A stretch of DNA of 24,119 bases from contig NZ_WJFC01000204.1 in assembly GCF_009725235.1 (NCBI RefSeq), positions 1 through 24,119 of the forward strand, given 5' to 3'. A model generated the notes under the pieces. That model had not been told where the DNA came from, did no database searches, and worked only from the letters and a program-made list of their open reading frames with translations. The stretch is from Scytonema sp. UIC 10036. GTDB lineage: Bacteria; Cyanobacteriota; Cyanobacteriia; Cyanobacteriales; Nostocaceae. This document shows, piece by piece, positions 7,282 to 14,545 of the stretch. Numbering within the stretch: position 1 is the first letter of the stretch; each line of letters begins with the position of its first letter. Made by a program: the position numbers and the translations under genes.

Positions 7282-7945
7282 TTAACACTGAGATGGAAAG
7301 ATTTGAATTTTAAACCATGTCACATCTCCCCGCTCCACTTCAAACTTACCCATCAATTGTTCAACCAACAGCATAACTAGCTTGAGTCCCATAGAAGCGT
7401 TTTGCTTAATGTCAAAATCGACGGGAAGACTATTCCCATCATTCCCAACGGCTAGTTCAATCCAATCATCAGCCAAATTTTTGATATGGATGTAGATGTT
7501 TCCACAGCTACCGTCACTAAAACTGTGTTTGAAAGCGTTTGTGATTAGTTCATTGAGCAACCATCCACACGGAATAGCTTGGTCAAGACTAAGAAAGACT
7601 GATTCAGTATCAAATTGGACGGTTGCTCGATTCCCAAAAAATCTTTCGCCGTTCACACAGGTCGTAAACATATAGAATTGCTGGAGTTGATTGTGCAATC
7701 TGCTCGAGCAACCGTTGTTTGTTCAATAGATCTGCCTCTATTCGATCGCGTTCTGTTTCAAGTTGCTTGCACTCGCTCGTAAAACAATATATTAATTTTT
7801 GAAAATTAATATGTAGTTCTGTAAAAATTTGGACAAATTGCTCGGATTGGTCTAGAGTTTGAGGCAGATTGTTGATTTTCATTTCTAAAACGCTTAAGCA
7901 ATCTCGGAACGACTCTACAAGCTGAGTCAATTGCTTTGCTGCCAT
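7282..7945 (-). pseudogene. Decayed histidine kinase: internal deletion and frameshift
   Basis: Two overlapping minus-strand frames are pieces of one sensor kinase. The first starts at ATG 7945 with a good AGGAG about 7 bases upstream. It encodes a coiled coil and the opening of a PAS domain (LLEQIAQSTPAILYVYDL), then stops at 7610. The second, in another frame, carries a HATPase domain: N-box LLNELITNAFKHSF, a G1-like GNDGNSLP and a GLKLVMLLVEQLMG segment, ending at 7282. The style is that of HisKA_2/HWE-type kinases. The rest of the PAS and the whole dimerisation/phosphoacceptor domain with its histidine are missing between the two. The join lies near 7640-7660. A simple base-calling error cannot explain the missing domains, so this is a deletion plus frameshift. 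The kinase should be inactive. Confidence 0.75.
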
Positions 7946-8077
7946 AACGTAACTCCTGCTGATTATTAATTTTTTAAGTATTTTCACACCACCAATTGGC
8001 AGTTAAATTTTGTTAAGATTAAACTCTGTACTAACACTTTCGCCTTAAGTGCCGATACCCTACCTTGGAGAGACTCA

Positions 8078-9763
8078 ATGCTGCGACTAGAACATATAAG
8101 TAAAATTTACCCTACAGGCGAAGTTCTCAAGGATATAAACTGGGAAGTGAAACCGGGCGATCGCATAGGTTTAGTTGGTGTCAATGGTGCGGGAAAATCA
8201 ACTCAGCTTAAAATTATCTCTGGGGAGATTGAACCCACTTCTGGTGAGATAGTTCGTCCTGCTAGCTTGCATATTGCTTACCTTAACCAAGAATTTGAGG
8301 TCGATCCCACTCGCACTGTTGGGGAAGAATTTTGGACAGTTTTTAAAGAAGCAAACCAAGTACAGCAGGATTTGGCGCTCTTACAGCGAGACATGGAAAG
8401 CGCCACTCCAGAGCAACTCGATCGCCTAATTAATAAGTTAGACCGTCTGCAAAGGCAGTTTGAAGCATTAGATGGTTACATCTTGGAAACAAGAATAGGT
8501 AAGATTTTACCAGAAATGGGTTTTCAGCTAGAAGATGGCGAGCGTCTTGTAAGTGCTTTTAGTGGCGGTTGGCAAATGCGGATGGGTTTGGGTAAAATTC
8601 TTTTGCAAGAGCCAGATTTGCTACTCTTAGACGAGCCGACAAACCATTTGGACTTAGAAACCATTGAGTGGTTGGAAAATTATCTCAAAGGATTAACAAC
8701 TCCAATGGTAATTGTTTCTCACGACCGGGAATTCTTAGATCGTCTTTGCACTCAAATTGTGGAAACCGAACGCGGAGTTTCTACTACCTACCTTGGTAAC
8801 TACTCAGCATACCTACAGCAAAAAGCTGAAAACCAAGCAGCGCAGTTATCGGCTTACGAACGCCAGCAAAAAGAACTCGGAAAACAGCAAGCATTTGTCG
8901 ATCGCTTCCGTGCTAGCGCTACCCGCAGTACTCAAGCAAAAAGCCGAGAAAAACAACTCGAAAAAGTAGAGCGTATTGACGCACCAACATCTGACGTAAG
9001 AACGCTACACTTTCGTTTTCCCCCCGCACCTCGTAGCGGTCTTGAGGTCGTAAAAATTAAAGATTTAACCCATACTTACGATGATAAAATCTTGTTTTTA
9101 GGGGCAAATCTTTTAGTTGAAAGAGGCGATCGCATCGCTTTTGTTGCTCCTAACGGTGCGGGCAAATCTACTTTATTACGCCTGATTATGGGTCTGGAAA
9201 AACCCACAGAAGGCAAAGTGGAACTGGGTCAGCATAATGTGATTCCCGGTTATTTTGAACAAAATCAAGCAGAAGCCTTGGATTTGAAAAAAACAGTCAT
9301 GGAAACAATTCATGATGAAGTTCCTGATTGGAAAAATGAAGAAGTTCGGACACTTTTGGGACGATTTTTATTTAGTGGCGATACGGTATTTAAACAAGTA
9401 GGAGCATTAAGCGGTGGAGAAAAAGCACGACTGGCATTGGCAAAAATGCTTTTACAGCCAGTGAATTTATTAATCCTGGATGAGCCGACAAATCACTTGG
9501 ATATCCCTGCAAAAGAAATGCTAGAAGAAGCCATCCAAAATTATGATGGCACAGTTATAGTTGTATCCCACGACCGTTATTTCATCACACAAGTTGCCAA
9601 CAAAATTGTGGAAATTCGGGATGGTGAATTTCGTGTATACTTGGGAAATTATCACTACTACTTAGAGAAAATAGCAGAGGAAAAAGAACAGGCAAAGTTG
9701 GCAGCGATCGCAGCCGAAAAAGCAGCGAAGAAAGCAGCAAAAGCATCAGGCAAGAAAAAGTAG
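8078..9763 (+). CDS. ABC-F family ATPase (ribosome-associated)
   Basis: A 561-aa protein with two ABC ATPase domains and no membrane segments, the hallmark of ABC-F proteins, which act at the ribosome in translation control or antibiotic protection. Domain 1 has Walker A GVNGAGKST (34-42), signature FSGGWQMRMGLGK and Walker B LLLLDEPTNHLD. Domain 2 has APNGAGKST, LSGGEKARLALAK and LLILDEPTNHLD. A charged helical linker (about residues 240-310) lies between them, as expected for the P-site tRNA-interaction motif. The C-terminus is Lys/Ala-rich (EKAAKKAAKASGKKK). A GGAGAG ribosome site is placed before the ATG. The length and layout suit a vertically inherited cyanobacterial Uup/EttA-like member; the exact subfamily cannot be decided here. 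It probably forms its own unit, since a hairpin-forming repeat follows. Confidence 0.92.
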   Translation: MLRLEHISKIYPTGEVLKDINWEVKPGDRIGLVGVNGAGKSTQLKIISGEIEPTSGEIVRPASLHIAYLNQEFEVDPTRTVGEEFWTVFKEANQVQQDLALLQRDMESATPEQLDRLINKLDRLQRQFEALDGYILETRIGKILPEMGFQLEDGERLVSAFSGGWQMRMGLGKILLQEPDLLLLDEPTNHLDLETIEWLENYLKGLTTPMVIVSHDREFLDRLCTQIVETERGVSTTYLGNYSAYLQQKAENQAAQLSAYERQQKELGKQQAFVDRFRASATRSTQAKSREKQLEKVERIDAPTSDVRTLHFRFPPAPRSGLEVVKIKDLTHTYDDKILFLGANLLVERGDRIAFVAPNGAGKSTLLRLIMGLEKPTEGKVELGQHNVIPGYFEQNQAEALDLKKTVMETIHDEVPDWKNEEVRTLLGRFLFSGDTVFKQVGALSGGEKARLALAKMLLQPVNLLILDEPTNHLDIPAKEMLEEAIQNYDGTVIVVSHDRYFITQVANKIVEIRDGEFRVYLGNYHYYLEKIAEEKEQAKLAAIAAEKAAKKAAKASGKKK

Positions 9764-9767
9764 AAAT

Positions 9768-9848
9768 GTGTTAGTGGTTAGTGGTTAGTGGTTAGTGGTT
9801 AGTGGTATAACAACCAACAACCAACAACCAACAACTAACCACTAACAC
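9768..9848. repeat. Inverted heptamer arrays forming a hairpin (TTAGTGG / CAACCAA)
   Basis: Five units of TTAGTGG (about 9771-9805) are followed by CAACCAA units and then ACTAACCACTAACAC. The 15 bases at 9768-9782 are perfectly inverted at 9834-9848, so the transcript of the ABC-F gene would end in a long stem with the second array in the loop. There is no T-run, so intrinsic termination is uncertain. Confidence 0.75.
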
Positions 9849-9883
9849 CCAACAAGCAACGCATTGAATAAGCAGAAATTCAC

Positions 9884-9911
9884 TTGCGGTTGTGAATAGC
9901 AGTGGTATCAT
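9884..9911 (+). promoter_or_regulatory. Candidate sigma-70 type promoter for gpmI
   Basis: TTGCGG at 9884-9889 and TATCAT at 9906-9911 are separated by 16 bases and lie 35-60 bases before the gpmI start. This is a visual match only; transcription start mapping is needed. Confidence 0.3.
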
Positions 9912-9945
9912 TCGGGTATTACAAAAAGTAAAGGGCAATTATACT

Positions 9946-11544
9946 ATGACCAAAGCACCTATTGCTCCGGTGGTGCTAGTCATTTTAGACGGATGGGGCT
10001 ATTCTGAGGAAACTCATGGAAATGCTATTGCCGTTGCTAAAACTCCGGTAATGGATAGCTTATGGGCAGCTTATCCTCACACCCTCATAAAAACATCAGG
10101 GAAAGCGGTGGGATTACCAGAAGGTCAAATGGGCAATTCAGAAGTTGGTCATTTGAATCTGGGCGCAGGAAGAGTTGTACCCCAAGAGTTGGTACGCATC
10201 TCAGATGCTGTAGAAGACGGTTCCATCCTCCAAAACCCAGCACTTGTCAAAATTTGCCAGGAAGTCTCTAGTCGCCAAGGCAAGTTGCATTTAGTGGGTC
10301 TTTGTTCCGAGGGTGGAGTGCATTCGCACCTCAGTCATCTATTCGGATTAATTGACTTAGCCAAAGTACACGGAATTTCAGAAGTTTGCATACACGCTAT
10401 CACCGACGGTCGCGATACTACCCCAACTGAAGGGGTAAAAGCACTAGCGCAAATTCAAGACTATATCGACCGCATAGGTGTTGGGCGTATAGTGACAATT
10501 AGTGGTCGCTACTACGCCATGGATCGCGATCGCCGTTGGGATCGCGTCAAACGTGCTTATGATGTGATGACACAGGCAGAACCGGGCGATGGTCGCAAAG
10601 CTGTAGACGTTGTCCAGGCATCCTATGCAGAAGGTATTACAGACGAATTTATCGTTCCAGTGAGAATAGCACCAGGAGCGATCGAACCAAAAGATGGAGT
10701 GATTTTCTTTAACTTCCGTCCCGATCGCGCCAGACAACTCACCCAAGCCTTTGTAAACCCAGAATTTAACAGTTTTGAAAGACAGCAAATAAAGCCCCTG
10801 TCTTTTGTGACCTTTACACAGTACGATCCAGAATTAGCAGTTGGGGTTGCCTTCGAGCCTCAAAATTTAAGCAATATTCTGGGTGAAGTGATTGCTCAAA
10901 ACGGTCTGAAGCAGTTCCGGACTGCAGAAACAGAAAAATACGCTCACGTTACCTACTTCTTCAATGGAGGTTTAGAAGAACCATTTGAAGGAGAAGACAG
11001 GGAACTGGTGAACAGTCCGATGGTGGCGACTTATGACTCTGCCCCAGCAATGTCAGCCCAAGCAGTCACAGATGTGGCGAAAGCAGCCATTGAAAAGCGC
11101 ATTTATTCTCTAGTTATCATCAACTATGCCAATCCAGACATGGTGGGACACACTGGAAAAATAGATGCTACCGTCACAGCACTGGAAACCGTGGACAATT
11201 GTTTGGGGCATCTACTTGAAAGTATTAGCAAAGTAGGTGGTACAGCAATTATTACAGCCGACCACGGGAACGCCGAATACATGGTAGATAGTAATGGTAA
11301 TCCCTGGACAGCCCATACTACCAACCCCGTTCCTTTAATTTTGGTGGAAGGAGAAAAAGCAAAAATTCCAGGACACGGCACAAATGTTGTTCTAAGAAGC
11401 GATGGCAAACTAGCTGACATTGCTCCGACAATTCTGGAAATTTTGCAATTGCCCAAACCACCCGAAATGACAGGGCAATCTTTGATACAACCAACAGGGT
11501 ATGACCTGCAAGCTTCTCGCACTCCCGTACAACTAGGGCTGTAA
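9946..11544 (+). CDS. gpmI: 2,3-bisphosphoglycerate-independent phosphoglycerate mutase
   Basis: A 532-aa cytoplasmic enzyme interconverting 3- and 2-phosphoglycerate in glycolysis, using two Mn ions. It belongs to the alkaline phosphatase superfamily. Visible motifs are VILDGWGY near the N-terminus (metal Asp), GNSEVGHLNLGAGR with the phospho-accepting Ser, DGRDTTP, the segment YYAMDRDRRWDR, and TADHGNAEYM with metal ligands near the C-terminus. The length is typical. I chose the ATG at 9946 rather than the open frame from 9892, because the family starts close to the APVVLVILDGWG block and AAGGG at 9931-9935 supports it. secG follows on the same strand after 142 bases of tandem repeats, a gene order I remember as common in cyanobacteria. 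Confidence 0.95.
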   Translation: MTKAPIAPVVLVILDGWGYSEETHGNAIAVAKTPVMDSLWAAYPHTLIKTSGKAVGLPEGQMGNSEVGHLNLGAGRVVPQELVRISDAVEDGSILQNPALVKICQEVSSRQGKLHLVGLCSEGGVHSHLSHLFGLIDLAKVHGISEVCIHAITDGRDTTPTEGVKALAQIQDYIDRIGVGRIVTISGRYYAMDRDRRWDRVKRAYDVMTQAEPGDGRKAVDVVQASYAEGITDEFIVPVRIAPGAIEPKDGVIFFNFRPDRARQLTQAFVNPEFNSFERQQIKPLSFVTFTQYDPELAVGVAFEPQNLSNILGEVIAQNGLKQFRTAETEKYAHVTYFFNGGLEEPFEGEDRELVNSPMVATYDSAPAMSAQAVTDVAKAAIEKRIYSLVIINYANPDMVGHTGKIDATVTALETVDNCLGHLLESISKVGGTAIITADHGNAEYMVDSNGNPWTAHTTNPVPLILVEGEKAKIPGHGTNVVLRSDGKLADIAPTILEILQLPKPPEMTGQSLIQPTGYDLQASRTPVQLGL

Positions 11545-11550
11545 TCAAAG

Positions 11551-11686
<136 letters not shown>

Positions 11687-11920
11687 ATGACCATCACTAA
11701 CGTTGTACAAGGCATTTGGGCATTTTCTGCAATTGGAATGATTGTTTTAGTTTTACTACATAGCCCCAAAGGAGATGGCATCGCAGCGATCGGGGGACAA
11801 GCTCAATTATTCAGTAGCACCAAGAGTGCGGAAAATACATTGAATCGCGTGACTTGGGCGCTGACAGTCATTTTTCTAGGTTTAACAGTCGTTTTAAGTG
11901 CAGGTTGGTTACCTAAATAA
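11687..11920 (+). CDS. secG: Preprotein translocase subunit SecG
   Basis: A 77-aa membrane protein that assists the SecYE channel in exporting unfolded proteins. Two hydrophobic helices (about residues 8-26 and 55-73) flank the conserved cytoplasmic loop HSPKGDGIAAIGGQAQLFSS, whose Gly/Gln-rich core is typical of SecG. The length matches cyanobacterial members. No Shine-Dalgarno is present, because the upstream heptamer array runs to the start codon. Translation must rely on read-through from gpmI or on an AU-rich, unstructured leader. The TAA stop is followed at once by another array. Confidence 0.93.
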   Translation: MTITNVVQGIWAFSAIGMIVLVLLHSPKGDGIAAIGGQAQLFSSTKSAENTLNRVTWALTVIFLGLTVVLSAGWLPK

Positions 11921-11950
11921 CCAGTGACCAGTGACCAGTGACCAGTGACC
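11921..11950. repeat. CCAGTGA heptamer array, 4.3 copies
   Basis: A perfect tandem array of the 7-mer CCAGTGA that begins immediately after the secG stop codon. The same heptamer in reverse orientation (TCACTGG) forms the array at 21937-21964. Confidence 0.9.
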
Positions 11951-12091
11951 GAAAATTAATTCGGTTAATGACCTGTAAACTGGTTGGTTTGTAGTTGCGC
12001 TTTAGCGCATGCATCCCAAATACAAATGTAGTATAAGTATGAATCCGAACATGATATAAATACTCCCAATACTGCTTGGATAAGAATTTTT

Positions 12092-12166
12092 GTAGGTTGG
12101 GTTGAACGATAGTGAAACCCAACAAATGTGTGTAAATGTTGGGTTTCGTTCCTCAACCCAACCTAC
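12092..12166. mobile_element. Palindromic MITE-like element (GTAGGTTGGGTTGA termini)
   Basis: A 75-base imperfect palindrome. The outer arms GTAGGTTGGGTTGA (12092-12105) and TCAACCCAACCTAC (12153-12166) are perfect inverted repeats. Inside, GAAACCCAACA pairs with TGTTGGGTTTC around a short loop. It has no coding capacity. This resembles a widespread dispersed palindrome of cyanobacterial genomes. It lies 10 bases before the metalloprotease start at 12177 and could form part of that gene's leader. A short GCGCTTTAGCGC palindrome at 11997-12008 is nearby. Confidence 0.75.
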
Positions 12167-12176
12167 TGATTTTGCT

Positions 12177-12983
12177 ATGAAACTTGGCATTTTTGGGAAA
12201 ATAAATATAAAAATCTTTATTTGGCAGCGCTTAATTGCTTCGTTAGTATTGGCAATTGTTACAGCACTGCTTATTATTTTACCTAACTCTCAAATTCTGG
12301 CTGATTATCAAAGCCCACCTCCTCAACTCTCCCAATCTCCCACTCCCCTGCTCCCTCATGCGCTACCACCAACACTAGCACAATGGCAAGACCCCACAAA
12401 CAGTGGAGATTATTTTGCACAAGTTACACCAGTTGAAGAAGGTTATTTAGTTTGGTCAAAATTTCCCGTTCGCGTTTATGTGGAACCACCAAGAGCAGTT
12501 AATAACCAACACGCAGAAGCATGGGTTAATTCTGTTGTACAAGCAGTGCAGGAATGGAATGCGTATTTGCCTCTAACAGTTATTGAAAAACCAGAGGAAG
12601 CCGATATTACTATTGTGCGAAAAGCTCCTCCACTTCAAATTTCTCCTGGTAATAAAATTAAGCGTGCCCGTTCTGCCCAAACTACCTACAATTTATACAT
12701 CAGCAAAAATAATCTTTTGTCGCATCGCTTCTTAATTTTGCTCAGTCCCAGCCAAACAGGTGAGTATGTGTTGGCAGCTGCTCGTCATGAACTCGGTCAC
12801 GCTTTGGGCATTTGGGGGCACAGTCCGCAACAAACGGATGCCTTGTACTTTTCCCAAGTCCGCAATCCACCACCAATTTCTCCTCGGGATGTGAATACGT
12901 TGAAGCGGGTTTACCAACAACCAACAAGTTTGGGGTGGTCTTTGATGAAAAAGTGCAAAAGAAAAAAACAGGTGTCTGCTTGA
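12177..12983 (+). CDS. Membrane-anchored matrixin-like zinc metalloprotease
   Basis: A 268-aa protein. The N-terminus has a basic stretch then a hydrophobic helix (about 17-41, LIASLVLAIVTALLIILP), so it is exported and either anchored or cleaved. A Pro-rich linker follows (about 45-75). The catalytic domain (about 85-248) contains HELGHALGIWGH at 204-215, the HExxHxxGxxxH-type zinc motif of metzincins, preceded by features of matrixin folds (VQEWNAYLPL). After the motif, SPQQTDALYF stands where matrixins have the Met-turn (DALMYP), so the conserved Met is replaced. I start at the ATG at 12177; the open frame from 12102 translates the palindromic element. A family of predicted Zn-dependent proteases with this build is common in cyanobacteria; substrate unknown. 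It ends 21 bases from the convergent gluzincin-like gene. Confidence 0.8.
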   Translation: MKLGIFGKINIKIFIWQRLIASLVLAIVTALLIILPNSQILADYQSPPPQLSQSPTPLLPHALPPTLAQWQDPTNSGDYFAQVTPVEEGYLVWSKFPVRVYVEPPRAVNNQHAEAWVNSVVQAVQEWNAYLPLTVIEKPEEADITIVRKAPPLQISPGNKIKRARSAQTTYNLYISKNNLLSHRFLILLSPSQTGEYVLAAARHELGHALGIWGHSPQQTDALYFSQVRNPPPISPRDVNTLKRVYQQPTSLGWSLMKKCKRKKQVSA

Positions 12984-13004
12984 ATACAAACACCCAACAA
13001 CTTC

Positions 13005-14264
13005 TTATTTCAGGACGAATCCGCACTCCCTTAGAGTGTGCGGGCGTAGCAAAAGCGCTCCAGGAAGGAGACTGATTTCACGCCACGCAAAGCACTCTCT
13101 TATCGTTTGCTGGTGTTGCCCATTGGTCAGCTGGCGATCGGCGCGCAGTAACCCACGTAGGATAGTGTGGTACGTCAGAAAATCGGGGGATAACTCACCC
13201 CAAGTGAGTGATAGGAGCCGTCCCAGGTAATCCCTTGCCTCAAGCAAGGCATCTTTGAACTTAGCCTCATTCCCTGCGTAAGCGGCTGCGAAATCTGCTT
13301 CGATAGCGTCCAAATCTCGATCCAGGCCTAGCCCTAGTCCATGAGTTGAACGGTCTGCCAAGTCCTGAGTGATTAAGTTCCGCTTCACCAGTTCCTTCTG
13401 GAACACTTCGACCATGATGTCAAAAATTCCACCAGTGAGTGGGAGCGAACGGTCATGCGGTTCCACTCCGACATCAGACATACGCGAATCGTTAAAGGCA
13501 ATACGAATTTCCCGACTTTTGTCAAGTTCGCCAACACGGTTTAGTTCGTTGACGGTAAAGAGGTTACCTTTGGTTTGCTCTAGAAGATAATCTACAACTG
13601 AATTGAAGTGTAGTGACGCGACAATGGCTACAAGATCGCCAGCCGACTCGTGCATTCCACCGTAATCAATAGCATCATCTGCCGTGCTTCCCGGAACACC
13701 AACCTCCGAGAAAATGATACTGTGCCCCAGTTCGTGAGCCAGCACGTCGAAGTTTTGGCAATAAGGCCGAGCGCGATCGATTCCGCCTCCTGGTCTGCGA
13801 CCATAACCAAATTCCAAAAAACCATAGCCGGATTGAGCGTTATCCCATTCAATCAGAGGAACAAGTTCTAAGCGACCAAAGTCACTTTCAAAGTGCCACT
13901 CAATCTGGTGTCCAAAGTAGTCCTCCCAAATATCGAGGACGCGTCTGACGGTAGCGTACATGGTTGCACTCGAAAACTCACGGCTGTCCGGGTCTAAATG
14001 GTCAAAATGCCCATCTGGTCCTGGTTTAACAGGCGGATTTTTAGCTCCGAGATGGGGTGGGCGCGAGAACTGCGAGTAGGGCAGCTTGTTAATGGCATCA
14101 ACAACATACATCCGGTTATCAGCAGGACCAGGCTGAATCTCGTTAGGTGGCACAGAGATATGAATAACTTCTGGCTGCGGAAATATATTCAGAAAACGCG
14201 GCTGCGGAAAAATGTGAAAGCGAGTTCCTGTATTCTCCAAAGTAGCATCAAGTTGCTTCGACAT
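13005..14264 (-). CDS. Gluzincin-like zinc metalloprotease, no signal peptide
   Basis: A 419-aa protein. The zinc site is HELGH at 177-181, and a third ligand candidate, Glu206 in GGMHESAGDLVAI, lies 25 residues later. This HExxH...E arrangement recalls M4/M36-type gluzincins, where a helix 'NEaxSD' gives the third ligand. The N-terminus lacks a signal peptide and contains a repeated Phe-Pro-Gln-Pro motif (IFPQPRFLNIFPQP). The region after the active site is helical and acidic, with no recognised domain. The base composition looks more GC-rich than the neighbouring genes, which hints at a different origin. The start at 14264 is the ATG of MSKQLDATLE. Transcription would run towards the matrixin-like gene. 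It may act inside the cell or be exported by an unseen route. Confidence 0.7.
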   Translation of the reverse strand: MSKQLDATLENTGTRFHIFPQPRFLNIFPQPEVIHISVPPNEIQPGPADNRMYVVDAINKLPYSQFSRPPHLGAKNPPVKPGPDGHFDHLDPDSREFSSATMYATVRRVLDIWEDYFGHQIEWHFESDFGRLELVPLIEWDNAQSGYGFLEFGYGRRPGGGIDRARPYCQNFDVLAHELGHSIIFSEVGVPGSTADDAIDYGGMHESAGDLVAIVASLHFNSVVDYLLEQTKGNLFTVNELNRVGELDKSREIRIAFNDSRMSDVGVEPHDRSLPLTGGIFDIMVEVFQKELVKRNLITQDLADRSTHGLGLGLDRDLDAIEADFAAAYAGNEAKFKDALLEARDYLGRLLSLTWGELSPDFLTYHTILRGLLRADRQLTNGQHQQTIRECFAWREISLLPGALLLRPHTLRECGFVLK

Positions 14265-14545
14265 AATTAGTCTCTTTTACAATTTGTATTAGCATGAGTT
14301 GATAACTTTTCTTTGAAAGTTAACTTTAGATCAACTTTTAGAGAAAGTTATTTTAAGTGGAATATATCCCAGAAATGCCTAAACCCTCTTCCAAAAACTT
14401 GGCTCGAATTTAGCAATTCATCACCTTATAAATATTATTTTGAAAAAATTTTCTAGTTTCAACAGTACCCATCTGGGGAATTTTATTTGAAAGTAAAAAA
14501 AATAACTGATTGGCAAATTATGAAGAAAAAATGAGTGTAACAGGT

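Noticed and set aside
12102..12176. Longer N-terminus for the matrixin-like protease
   Set aside because: The extension translates the palindromic element; the ATG at 12177 is followed by basic residues and a hydrophobic helix as expected for an exported protein.
13628..13871. Open frames on both strands within the gluzincin-like gene
   Set aside because: They are shadows of the coding frame that carries the HELGH motif.
13005..14264. Secreted toxin of the M4/M36 type
   Set aside because: There is no signal peptide or propeptide that I can recognise, so only a fold-level call is supported.
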